This document shows positions 22,602-33,883 of a stretch of 64,000 nucleotides of DNA, in pieces. Numbering within the stretch: the stretch's first letter is position 1; every line of letters begins with the position of its first letter. This DNA is from Campanula takesimana (Eukaryota > Streptophyta > Magnoliopsida > Asterales > Campanulaceae), in the NCBI GenBank assembly GCA_026119855.1, contig JAOWBW010002529.1:1-64000 (forward strand), written 5' to 3'. The notes below the pieces were generated by a model. It did no database searches. It worked only from the letters and a program-made list of their open reading frames with translations, and was not told the DNA's origin. Both the position numbers and the translations under genes were made by a program.

Positions 22602-22703
22602 GTATGAACTTCAAAACCCTTAATCTCTTTAATTTTCGATTTTTTTTTCCTGGGTTCACTTCTCTCTTGATTAATTTTGTTTCGGTTATCCGTTTGTTAA
22701 ATC

Positions 22704-22708
22704 GTTTG
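22704..22708 (+). other. Target-site duplication of element D, left
   Basis: gtttg, repeated at 55441-55445 directly after the end of D. Confidence 0.85.
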
Positions 22709-24152
22709 TGTTGGTGTTGGTGCCCTAGTTTGTTAAACGTTGTATGTGTTATCATTATATTCATATTAATGAAGAGATATTTAGGTTATTATTAATGCTC
22801 ATGTTTGCTTATAATAATCTCCGTCCCTAGAGCTTGTTAAGCACTAGTATAAAGGCTAAATGATCATGGGATGATCATGTTAGATTTATGGGTACTTGTT
22901 TGGAACAAGGTACTGGACATGACCCGCGGTATGAGATTTATGTCATGGTCAATGTCATATATAAATCTTATATTAGTTATGTGATTTGAATCCTTAGACA
23001 TGAAGTTATTATAGTCTTCCACTTGATGAAGATTATGTTTGACATATTCAAACGTTACCCTTAAACAGGTAGCCATAAAGGGTATGATTGGCATAATCGG
23101 ATTCACGGAGGGAAGAATAATAAGCTAAATGGATTTTTCCTTCTTCGGAGAGAAGTCAAGCTTGGTCCCCTCGAAGGAATGATGTTGATGAAATGTTTCG
23201 CCAAACTCAAATGGATTGATTGGATCAATGTCGTTTGGATTATTAACATATTCGGGATCGAGAAAAGTATTGAACAAAACAAGTTGACTTATTGACCATG
23301 ACTTGTGTTCAAAGACATCATGGACAAAAGGATTGTGAAAAATTCTAAAGGAATGCGAACTTGTATCTAGTTATACTATTTGGGTAGGTATGACGGTTTG
23401 CTAGAACCTAATCATATCTTATGGTTTCATGTTTGAACCCATTGCCAACTTAGTATAATCCTAGAGGGTCACACACGAGAGAACGAATCTTAAAAAGGAC
23501 TAAAATGGAAAATATGCCCTTCTGAACCATGTTGTGCGACCGCACAAACTAGGCTGGGCGGCCGCACTATTTTTGGGCGACCGCACAGCTAGTTTTGGGC
23601 GGCCGCACAAGCATGTCGGGACAGATTTCCTAATTTGATTTGGAAAAGATTTTTGGATGGGTTTAAACACAAGTTTCCTATTTGGAATAGGTCTTACTTG
23701 TATGTAAACATCAAAATTCGGCCAGAACTTGTTCCAAGCTTTTGTGAAAGTCTCCAAAGGGTTTGAGAGAGTTTTATTTTGTTCTAAGACATCCTAGATT
23801 GAAGAACAAAATAATACACAAATAAAATTCCATATAGTTCATGTTAATTGTGAAAACGTGTTTCACAATTTTGGTCCAGCAACCAAGATCAAGTGTTCTT
23901 GATATTCGTTCAAGGTGTGGATACCGCTAGAGGGTGAAGCTCATCATCTTCAAAGTTCGTGTTCTTACTTTTGTGATTAAAGCTTCAAGTTTTCCACCAA
24001 CATAAAAGACCAAATTCAAAGTCATCATGGGTTAGTTTTTCTAGTATTCATATTGTTGTATTTGATCTAATCATATGAACGGATCTATGGCTTTGGGTTT
24101 CATAAAATTTTAAATGGTTATTCCGCTGCGCATGTTACTACGAAACCCAACA
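22709..24152 (+). repeat. 5' LTR of element D
   Basis: 1444 bp, tgttggtgtt...gaaacccaaca. It is about 87 bp longer than the 3' copy near the start (around 22758-22850). The TATA position reads tatgtaaac (mutated) near 23700. Confidence 0.9.
23534..23608 (+). promoter_or_regulatory. U3 GC-site array, element D 5' LTR
   Basis: Four 12-bp sites: gtgcgaccgcac (23534), gggcggccgcac (23556), gggcgaccgcac (23575), gggcggccgcac (23597). Variants alternate gacc/ggcc and spacing is 22, 19, 22 bp, about two helical turns. The TATA position follows about 90 bp later. The 3' LTR has the same four at 54823, 54845, 54864 and 54886. Confidence 0.7.
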
Positions 24153-24153
24153 G

Positions 24154-24165
24154 TGGTATCAGAGC
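24154..24165 (+). other. Primer-binding site of element D (tRNA-iMet)
   Basis: tggtatcagagc one base after the 5' LTR end. Confidence 0.9.
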
Positions 24166-24449
24166 CTCGTTCATGTTGATTATTTCAATACTTAGATCAT
24201 GTTGTGTGTATATAAATTGTTTGTATGCCTAGCATGATATGAATATTGGATTATATGATGTTTTTGTGTTGTATGATTCTATGTGGTTTATTGTTTTACA
24301 ACTTTAATCGCACTATTGAATCGCACTAAAAATTATGTTGGATTCTGAATTGTTTGATTATTAATTTTTGATTGGATCTAAGTTTTAATAATCGAGGAAA
24401 ACAATTTTTAGACAAATTTTCGAACTCTAAAAATCATTCTGATGCTACT

Positions 24450-24523
24450 GTGCGACCGCACAGAAAAACGTGGGCGGCCGCACATGTTTGGGCAACCGCA
24501 CAGTCTTTCTTGGGCGGCCGCAC
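24450..24523 (+). promoter_or_regulatory. Leader copy of the D GC-site array
   Basis: gtgcgaccgcac (24450), gggcggccgcac (24472), gggcaaccgcac (24490), gggcggccgcac (24512). Order, alternation and spacing match the U3 array, while the sequence between sites differs. Confidence 0.7.
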
Positions 24524-24835
24524 AGTGATGGTCAGAAGCTGAAATTTTGAGTTAGGTCCGACCGGACCAAAGTAAGGACCCAGCCGGACCTTCTGGTCTG
24601 GGCTGGGATTCTTTTTGGGTCGCGGGGTGGATTTAGTTGGTTTGAATGCCTATTTGTTTTAGTCGTTTGATTCTGAGATTGATTCTAGGTTTGGATGGCT
24701 AATCAACGTTCATCGAGATTGTGTTTCCCAAACTTGATTGCAATCAAAGTTTCAAAAATAAAACGAAGTTAGAATTATGAAGAGTTCATAATTGCTAAAA
24801 TTGAGAAACAAAGTTCTTGATTCAATGATTAGAGA

Positions 24836-24974
24836 TCCATGTAGAATTGTGGATGCAATTGGCCTACGTTCATCGAGACTATCTATTGCTTAGTTTCGGC
24901 CACATGGACTACTTTCTTGGTTTCTTGAATTAGTGCGGGATTGTGATTGCCTAATGGCTTAGTTCGACCGCACT
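24836..24974 (+). other. Twin leader hairpins of element D
   Basis: Hairpin 1: tccatgt (24836-24842) with acatgga (24902-24908). Hairpin 2: agtgcgg (24932-24938) with ccgcact (24968-24974). They are homologous to the E pair (shared gcttagttt(c)g words and shared spacer tttcttggtttcttga) but with different, still complementary stems. Confidence 0.6.
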
Positions 24975-25790
24975 TCTTGTTCTCTTTATTTGGAGATGAT
25001 AACCAAAGTTCAAAGAGTCTCATCCTCATAATTATAGAGAAACTAATGACACATAAATATTATGCTTAAATTAATGGAGATTAATTTAGTGGCTAAACTT
25101 GATGCATAACATGTTTATCTTGTGTGCTCATAAATGTGTTGTATTCTATATGGTGATGAACCTTCAAGAAAGTTTTAAGTCTTTTTTGCCATGCCATGAT
25201 TAAAACACTTGTTAGTGCATGGGTGATTTTAATGTAGTTTTCGCCCTAGTGAGGTGCATTAATTTTATTCATGTACGAGCAAGATAGATAATGTGGGCAC
25301 GCCCTAGCGAGGCACATTAACTATACGTTTAAAATGGTTGGACTTAACAAGGCGTCAAAACAGTTTTGGGCCTAGGCAAAGATGAGATTAAACATGCTTT
25401 TGAAATTGGATCCCTAAGAGTCATATGGGATATGATTGACAGGGTTATCTACCTAATTAATTTGATTTTGTGTAGTCCGCCTTAGCGGACTTGAAATTAA
25501 ATTAAATTTGGATCTTAGCCCAATATCAAAAGAATCTCAAAAAAGGATCTAAGAGTCATATGGGATATGATTGACAGGGTTGTCTACCTAATTAATTTGA
25601 TTTTGTGTAATCCGCCTTAGCGGACTTGAAATCAAATTAAAGTTGGATCTTAGCCCATATAAATTATATTATACATTGGATGTATAAGAATGTTATATAA
25701 TTTAGTGGGAGTATTTTTGGAAAATACATCATTTATCTGTTTAATGAGATTGGTACTTGTAAAATTTTGGAAATTTTGCATAAGTTGTAG

Positions 25791-27663
25791 ATGACAACTA
25801 AAATCGTTGCGATCAATCCTTGATAAGGATAAAGCTTCAAAAGAATGGTACAAACTTCATGGATTGGATCCTGAGCCTAAGAATCATTCTAAGGCAAGAA
25901 GATGTGTTGTACATTCTTGATGGGCCTATTCCTAAAGAACCCAATGCCATAGATAGACGATCACAAGAATCATGAGTATGATTCTAGGAATGTGAGTTGT
26001 CTTATGCTCGCGATTATGTGCTCAAAACTCCAACAAAGTTTGGAACTTGTGGAAGCCTATTAGATAGGCGTGGAGTTGAGTTACATGTTTCAAAAGGCAA
26101 TCTAGGCAAGAGAGGTATAAAACCATTGTTGCATTCACTTCTTGCAAAAGAAGTGAAGGGCAACAAGTGGAACCTCACATGCTTAAGAAGAAAGGCTACG
26201 TAGAGTATCTTGAGAAACTTGGCAGTCCAATTGGATTGGAGCTAGCCATGAATCTTATTCTTAATTCATTGCCTAAGAGTTATAATCACTTTGTGATGAA
26301 CTATAACATATATGGAATGAATAAGAATCTCTCCAAGTTGCAATAACATGCTAGAACTGTGGAAAAGAAGATAGTGGAGAATGGTTCTCCAATACTCATG
26401 GTTCATGATGGAAAAGGACCAAGTGCCAAAGGAAAGGTAAGACAAAAGTAGTCAAACCTAAAAGAAATAATTTGTGGTTAAAATTATAACTCTAATTGAT
26501 GCAATTTGGTAAAATGGAAATTAGATTTACCATTTAGAATTGTAGTCAAAATTTTGGACGATCAACAAAAGAATGGTAGTGGGACTACCACTCGGGATAC
26601 TTATGTTATAAATTAATCTTTCTAACTTTAATTATTGGGTATTGGATATCGGATATGGATCCCACATTTGTATAAATATGCAATAATTAGTAAACTGAAA
26701 GACTACTCATAGTAAAGGTTGATCCATGAATGGTAATGATGCAATGGTTGCAACATTGTTCGTAGAATACTTGTAAAGTGACTTTACTAATGGAGTAGAA
26801 AATATTATTTTGTTACAAGATAATGAAGGATATTTATTTCTTATTTGGGATAAGAAAAGTGATTTATTTATTATGATTTACTTCATTGTGTTATCATATA
26901 AATAAATCTTATATCCTAAATCTTGAAGAACAAAGTAATAAAAGCTATAACATAAATAATTAAAATTCTTTATGTATTATTGTTTTGATCAAATAAATGA
27001 GAAATGCATATCTAAAATTTCATGGGACGGAGTTTTAAGTCATATGATTTGAAATCATATGATTTATGCAAATCTTATTTACTTGGACCAAGACATCTTT
27101 TGCTATGAATAGTGAAAGGCTAATATCTTACTTGACCTAATACATGTCCATGTATATGGTGCATTAAGTAGCAATGCTTTGGACTTGGTAAAATTATTCA
27201 AAGATTCTGATTCGATCAAGATGATGAACAATTAAACCAAGAATTTGACAGTCATCGTCAAAATTGTGAAATAGTTTCACAATTAACTTCACTAAGAACA
27301 CCATTCTAAATGATGTGTCTATGTGGAAGTACAAAAAATTTATTGGATATAGTTCATTAGATGATAAAGTCAAATTGATCTTCCATTATTAATTTTGGGG
27401 TTATGTATTACAAACCGCTATAACTACACTAATTTGAGTTTCATCAAAAGAGGTTAAATGGTGAAAGAAAACTCGATTTGTCTTTCATAAAGATTTAAGA
27501 TGATGACACCTTTTTGGAAAGGAGCTGTCTGGGACACACTCATATTTAAATCTAACAAATATATTTTCATTGGATATCCTAAGGAAACTTGAGGATAATG
27601 TTTTACTCATAAGAAACAAATGGTTTGTTACTTATGATGGTGCTTTTCTTGATAAGTCATTTA
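25791..27663 (+). pseudogene. gag-pol: Left half of the D gag-pol pseudogene
   Basis: It aligns through the N-terminal part of the E polyprotein from an ATG at 25791. Recognisable pieces: Gag words around 25800-26400 (LxLILNSLPKSY near 26245), protease core degraded to WVLDIGYGSH (near 26637), pre-integrase and integrase remnants to 27660. The zinc-knuckle segment near 26490 has lost its Cys residues. Many stops and shifts occur. B entered at the attta target (27659-27663). Non-functional. Confidence 0.8.
27659..27663 (+). other. Target-site duplication of element B, left
   Basis: attta, repeated at 52387-52391. Comparison with the intact E frame at 14821-14870 shows both flanks were once continuous coding sequence. 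Confidence 0.9.
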
Positions 27664-28282
27664 TGTCACACCCCGGAAAATCTAAAAATCCATAAATATA
27701 AAATTTACATAATATACATCTCCAAAATGCTAAATACCAAACCGGCGCGTGAATTCAACTATAAAACCAATACCATCAGACAACACCTCCATGAGATTTC
27801 AACTCGGAGACAATCTACAAGTGCGGAAGCAAGAACAACTTATAATATAAAAACTCAACGGATAACAGTATTTACACAACACTATACTACCTCGATCTCA
27901 CAACAAAATACATAAAGGCTCTGAAGAGCAACTACCCCAAAGGAGGTCAACCTGCTCAGAAGATTCCCGCTACAACGGACCTCACAACGCTACCACTTGC
28001 TTTCCTGGGGGGGGGTTAAGGAAAAACAACATTGAAGGAAACGGGGTGAGAAAAATCTCAGTAAGCTACTAAATGCATCTAAGTGCCATGCTGTCATGAA
28101 CAGTAATATAACAATAAGCATTCATAATGTACAATCACATAACAACAAATGAGAGGCTCCCTATCGCCAACCGTCCCATACCGGTTGGAAATAACGACTA
28201 GCTCATCATGCAGCACATAAAGCTGAAATAAACACGTTACAAAGGATACCGAGCCAAGGTTTCACCAAACTGATAGAACAAT

Positions 28283-28287
28283 CGCTG
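28283..28287 (+). other. Target-site duplication of element A, left
   Basis: cgctg, repeated at 36395-36399. The empty site in the other LTR of B reads ...attactgcgcagc near 50310. Confidence 0.9.
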
Positions 28288-30809
28288 TGTAACGACCCGA
28301 AAACCCGCCTCTATTTTCTTAGAAATAAATATTTAATTATTTATTTATGGCTTATTTATTTATTTAAATTATTTAGTTATTTAAATATTTATGTGTGCAT
28401 TTTGGGCTTCATGATGTGGTCGTGCCTAGAATTTAATTGGTTAATTGTGCTAGTATAGAGTGTTGGGTCTTAAATGTTAGTGGGGAATATAAGATGATTG
28501 AGTTAGTGTATAGGGGAGGGGGTCTATGTGTAAATTCTAGTTTATCATCCTACTTATTCCCTCTTTTCCCCTCACCTCCCTCACATTCACCCTCCCTCCA
28601 TTCCCAGTCATCTCTCTCTCTCTCTCCATAGCCATTGTAGAAGGTAAGTCTCTCTCTCCTTCTCTCTTCATTTCTATCATCTTCCCCTCATTATCTCTCA
28701 TTTCTCATAAAATGAAACTTGTTTAGATCGTCGATATGATCGTAGGAAGCCAAAAATATTCGAGTTCCGTCATCTTTGAGAAATTCCAAGTAAGTTACTT
28801 CCCCCCCCCCATTTATGTTAAAAATGTTCATCTTTAACTCCCTTGGTGCTCTAGTTGATATATATGTCCTCTTTGTTTGATTTGGAACTTATTTGCAAAT
28901 TATCCATTTTTTTTTTTTTTTGTGTAATTTGGGTGTTTGAATCACCTCTTGGATTGGGTGTTCTAGATGTGGTTTTATGAGCCATTTTAGGTTTATAAGT
29001 TGCTAGGGTACCTTGGTATTGCTATCTAGAAGTGTTGTTCTTGGGGCATTTGAGTTTAGGTATGAAAATGGTGTTTTTGTGTTAATTTCGGATTGAAGAA
29101 CCCAGGAAGAAGATCTGGGTTTGCTGATTTTCGTTGGAGGCGCGCGCACCCCTTGGGTGCGAGGCTCGCGCACCCTCTTCTCTTTAAATCTTGAATTTCC
29201 CACTGTCGGATGGAGGCGCACGCATCATTTTCTTGGAGGCGCGCGCACCCTCACCCTTTCCATTTCAAATCTTCTATTTGTGACTGATTTCAGGAGGCGC
29301 GCGCATCCCCTTGTTTGAGGCGCGCGCACCCCCCTCCCCTGTTGTGAAATTTATTCCTTCCTTGTCCAATATTTCGAGGGCCATAACTTCTTCTTCCGGG
29401 CTCCGTTTTAATCGAGTAAGCTATCGTTTTAAAGCCCTTCTAGAGTACTACCAGATGAGGTGGTTTATTTGGTGGGGATTCAGGTTCAGATTGTGATGAG
29501 CCTTTGCTAGGTATTTTATAACAAAACGTTTATGATCGGTCCGTTGTGTCCAAGAACTCCCTTTTTGTTGGTATAAGACTGGGATGCAATCTTAGCCTAG
29601 ATTTTGGGTACTACTTTAGTAGACTTAAAAATGATCATTATGAATTACTTTAATGTTTGAATTTGGTTCCTTTGTGAACAATTTAGTTGTGGAATCAATT
29701 TGGTTATTGTTTGGAAATGAGGAACACTTTAATGTGGGAAATGGTTCCTTTGTGAACAAATATGTTATGGGATTTAATTGAGTATCGTTTTGGATTGTTT
29801 GAGCACCTTTTGATGTGTCATTTGGAATGATTCACCTTTTTGGTGATTTATTTGAAATGGTTCCCTACTTTGGAATCATTAGTTGTTTACTTTAGCTAGT
29901 ATTTATTACTTGGCATTTATTTGAAAGTCCAGCTGGTATTTTTTGTTGTGTCGGGCGATGGGAAAGGTTATAATGGCAACGAGCCGAGTCCATTATAATG
30001 TTGACCATTGTTTTGCCCCATTATTTCCCTCCTCCAGATTGGCCTTGGATGTGAGATGAGCTAGCTCCTTTCTTGGGAACAGTCTAGCTATTATAAGGGG
30101 TTGCGACTTTGTGTCGTATACTCAGTTATCGTTTGGTTATTGGTTCCGGTACCGGGTTTTCTCTTCAGCTATTATGCTGCTATCGTTGATTGGTTATCGG
30201 CTCTTTGATGCTGCTTATTGATGCTGCTCTTCGATGCGGCCCTATCGTCAGTGATCAGATTGTTATATCCTTTATTGGGGAAACCTTGGCTCAGTATCCT
30301 TTGTTACTTGTTTATTTCCGCTGCTATCTGTTAAATGATAATTGCTACGTGCTATGTGAGATATTATTATTGTCGTTGTATCTTAGCATGTCATGTAGTT
30401 GCATTAGTAACTTATTGAGATTTATCTCACCCCCTTTCTTTCATCTTTGTTTTTCCTTAACCCCCCCAGGAGGAAAGGATTAGGATTTGCGGATCGAGGA
30501 GGACGTCGAGAGGATTGAGATTTTGGGCAGGTTGTCATTGATCGGTTTGCATTATTTAAATGTATAACCTTTTGGGGATAGTTTTAGCAGCAATGACGTC
30601 ATTAAGATTTGTAACCTTTTGTATTTTGGTGTGAGCTTGTGGAGCTTATACTAGTAGTTTATTGTTGTTGTTAAACTTGGATTTCTAAAACTTTGTTGTA
30701 AACCTTTTGGGTATAAAAATGGAATTTTTATCTTCAGTATGTTAGTATTTGTGTGTTAAGTCGACGTCCAGCTCGCGAGTTCTCGGCCCGCGGGGTCGGG
30801 GTCGCGACA
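28288..30809 (+). repeat. 5' LTR of element A
   Basis: 2522 bp, tgtaacgacc...ggggtcgcgaca. It includes CT-rich tracts, a poly-C tract near 30465 and the GC-site array at 29136-29330. Confidence 0.9.
29136..29330 (+). promoter_or_regulatory. GC-site array, element A 5' LTR
   Basis: Three pairs of ggcgcgcgca(c/t)c-type sites: 29139/29163 (spacing 24), 29215/29238 (23) and 29296/29319 (23). In the second and third pairs the first site ends in atc and the second in acc. The 3' LTR has pairs at 34803/34826 and 34878/34901, both spaced 23. No convincing TATA box was found at a fixed distance. Confidence 0.65.
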
Positions 30810-30811
30810 GT

Positions 30812-30823
30812 TGGTATCAGAGC
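30812..30823 (+). other. Primer-binding site of element A (tRNA-iMet)
   Basis: tggtatcagagc two bases after the LTR end gcgaca. Confidence 0.9.
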
Positions 30824-30929
30824 TATGGTTTAGCTCTAAGTATAAGTATAGGTGTACTAGAATGACCTAGGAGGGTAGTTGTGTTCGGAGTGAGTAACGG
30901 TTGATGTTTTATGCAGGTATTTGTTCTAA

Positions 30930-31953
30930 ATGGCTAGAAGAAGAGCTGGTGAAGGTTCTAGTGGGACTCCGAATCAGAATGATCTACGGGAAGAGAACCG
31001 TGCAATGTTTCAGGGGATGTTTGAAGTGGAAATGAAAGCAATACATGACCACGGGCCAAGAGAGGAACATGTAGCACCTCCACGATATGGGTTGGAGCAG
31101 TTCTTATAGTTGAAACCAAGTGAGTACGACGGTGAGCCTGATGTGAAGAAAGCTGAGCTATGGATAGAATCAATGGAGAAAATCTACGATGTCTTTGGTT
31201 GCACTGATGAGGATAGGGTTAGGTTTGTAGCTTATATGTTAGTTGGGGCTGCGGAACATTGGTGGAAGGCACTGAAGGCCAGTTGGGATGCTACTCTTAT
31301 CCCTTATGCTTGGGAATTATTTGTGAGAAAATTCAAGGAACACTTCATCCCTCTAGTAGATCAGAACTGGAAAGAGATCGAGTTCCTCAACTTGGAGCAA
31401 GGCGTGTTGACAGTAGCACAGTACTCGGCTAAGTTCACAGAATTAGCCAGGTATTGTGACTACCTGGTGCGGACCGAGGAGCAGAAAGCAATGAGGTTTA
31501 TCAGGGGGTTTGAAGACAGCTATTAGGACACAGTTAATAGCCCAGATAATTCAACTTTTTCAGGATGCAGTGGACCGTGCCTATTTGATAGAGCAAGACA
31601 TTGGGGAGCATAAGAGGAAGACTGAGATGGTTAACCCGAGTAAGCAAGGAGGGCAGAGCAAGTCACAACCGCGACGATCGGATAACCGAGATAACTCTGG
31701 AGGACAACCGATAGTGAGAAATCAAGGTACAAATCAGGGGACACGAAATGGGAAAATCTGCAGTTACTGTCAGAGGGAAGGACACTCAGAAGACAAGTGT
31801 TGGAAGAAGCAAGGAAAATGTGTGAATTGTGGTCAGTTGGGGCATTTTGTGAGGGATTATCTTAGGGGAAGATATCAACCATCCGGGAGTGACACTGGTA
31901 CTGCACAAGGTCAGAAGAGAGATACTTCGAGAAACCCTAAAGGTTCAGGGTAG
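30930..31953 (+). pseudogene. gag: gag pseudogene of element A
   Basis: A Gypsy-type Gag. The ATG at 30930 runs 59 codons to an in-frame TAG (31107-31109), continues in the same frame to about 31515, then shifts frame to 31953. Visible: the retrotransposon-gag domain with AEHWWKAL, WELFVRKFKEHF, LEQGVLTVAQY and FTELARYC, and after the shift two zinc knuckles, CSYCQREGHSEDKC and CVNCGQLGHFVRD (the final Cys of the second is lost). This pattern is usual in Tekay-like chromoviruses. Two lesions disable it. Confidence 0.9.
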
Positions 31954-32329
31954 GGTATTTGCGATCAATCGTCACTCAACGGGTGATTCATCAGTTTCAG
32001 GAGGTATTAATTTTGTGTCGAGAGAGCGAGCGCGTGCATTTTTAGGATCATCGCATTCTCATGTTTGTGTGCATTTAGTTGCATTTATTTCTCTTGAGTC
32101 TTTGACTTATGTGTTGTCAGTGTCTACTCCTATGGGGGAGTGTGGGATATCTGATGGAGTCTTATGTGCTCATGTTGTGCTTAAAGGTATATATAACTTA
32201 CCTGCTAAATTGGTCATATTGCTATTATATGGTTTTGATGTTGTTTTGAGAAGGAAATGTTATGCGTTAGTCGATTGTTGTAGGAGGATTGTTACATTCT
32301 CTATTCTTGATTTCCTAAAATCGTTTTGA
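31954..32329 (+). pseudogene. Protease relic of element A
   Basis: The sequence after gag still resembles a Gypsy aspartic protease (GRVFAIN, VSTPMGEC, LVILLLYGFDVVL, ALVDCCRRIVTF), but the catalytic DSG segment is not present and a WL segment is missing after FDVVL. It is the last trace of pol in this element. Confidence 0.6.
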
Positions 32330-33883
32330 GACCGTTCCTTGGGTAGAGTTATGCTCATCTTTTCTTAAATGGGATTTGAATATATAACTTAGGTAGGTGT
32401 CAATGGGATGTCTATACCGAATTGTTGGGTGTATGTATCATTTGTAAGATTTCTATTTTCCTCTGAATAGTGCCTAGTGTTTGGGGAGGAACTTGGGTTA
32501 AAGTGAGTTGTTTTGGTACAAGGTGGTAGTGCTAATAATTAGATCAATATCCATATTGTATCGGTTGGGTTATAAGAGCTGAGGATTTCATGATAGGAGA
32601 TTTTTGTTTACCTTTAGTACATCTACGTGAGCGCATCGGAATTAGTTAGTATGAAGAAATGCATGATTGGCTACGAGTGACTAGTATATTGTGGAAGTTA
32701 TAATCATTAATGGTGGTAAGCGCGTTAAGTTTGAAAGGACTAAGCACATTTTGGGAGGGCAAGAATTTCTCGAATTGTATTAAGGGCATTTTGAGTTTTA
32801 GTTAAATGGTTGTTTTATGGTTCTAAATCTTTTCTTGGTGGCGTTTCTCGTTTTGGATTAAGGGTAGGTAAGGAAAGTTGAGTACAGACACTGGGGCATA
32901 TTAGAGAATACTATGGTGTAGTATTGGGTCGGTTGGACTGTGATTAGCTAATAGGTTATTATGATGGTAGTAAAAAAAAAAAATCGAGCCTAAGTATCAT
33001 CAAATTGATAAATGTATACGTGAAAGTCTAAATTGGGTTAGCCATTGAAGATTTGGAATTTGTTAAAATTCATTTGGGTATATAAGCACAGATTATTAAC
33101 TTAAATGGGAGTTAGAGGAAATCTTTTTTAAAAAAAAATAAATAAAAAAAAATAAAATAAATTGGATTGTTTGCGGACTACTGAGTACTTGGAACTGTTT
33201 TAAACTTTCAAGGATTGGAGTAATGTAATGATAATAATTTCGGTATTAATGTAGTTTCGTGGGTTGGATGTTTTCTTGGAGATATGTTAAGTTTTCCATT
33301 ATAGCGAAAATTGATAAATCCATTACCTCTAGTGATGCTTCCAAATAGAGATGGAGGTGTGTAACGATTTTGGGTGATAAAAGTAATTGTATATGTTTCG
33401 AGGAGTAACGCTTAATAATGGAACTATCTATGATTTGGGATTGGTGGTGATTCTGTTGATATTGCCTTAGCGGATTATATCTTTTATTCTATTTTGGGAC
33501 CAAGTTGAGACGTTGATGACAGACTACCAAGAGTTGGTGGATATAACTCCTTAGAAAACTAAGTATGAGCGTAATGCTAATTAGGACCAAATCAGCTATG
33601 TCTCGGAATTGATGATCAAGTGATAGTCTTGAGGATGTGAAATTCGGTATGAAAGAGGAAGTTAACTTTAGAATGTTTAACATGAGTATACCCGAGATAT
33701 GTATGTGATTAATATATATTGGTTTATTTGAGTCGTGGAGACTGTGTCTGAAATTTTTGTTGAGTACTTGATTGAGGTTATGAGTGCTATGGGAGAGTCG
33801 ATATGTTGTCACCTCATTATGACCGCGTGTGGTGAAGTTTGATGAGTGAATTCGTGGGCGAATTCTTTTTAAGGAGGGTAGAT
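32330..33883 (+). other. Non-coding 3' interior of element A, shared with B
   Basis: No domain is recognised. Much of it aligns with the interior of B read on the minus strand: for example 32695-32790 with 48590-48690 and 33450-33650 with 47450-47900. It ends in the polypurine tract. Confidence 0.65.

Larger units (their letters stand above)
24166..25790 (+). other. 5' leader of element D
   Basis: Non-coding. It carries a second copy of the four-site array (24450-24523, spacing 22, 18, 22), one site pair of the type found in the LTR of H (24555-24590), twin hairpins (24836-24974), and a repeated ~115-bp block around 25400-25650 (gggatatgattgacaggg twice). Confidence 0.75.

Noticed and set aside
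29003..29496. Frames in the A LTR (and the copies at 34618-35078)
   Set aside because: They overlap the GC-site array in an LTR; differences between the copies include frame-changing indels.
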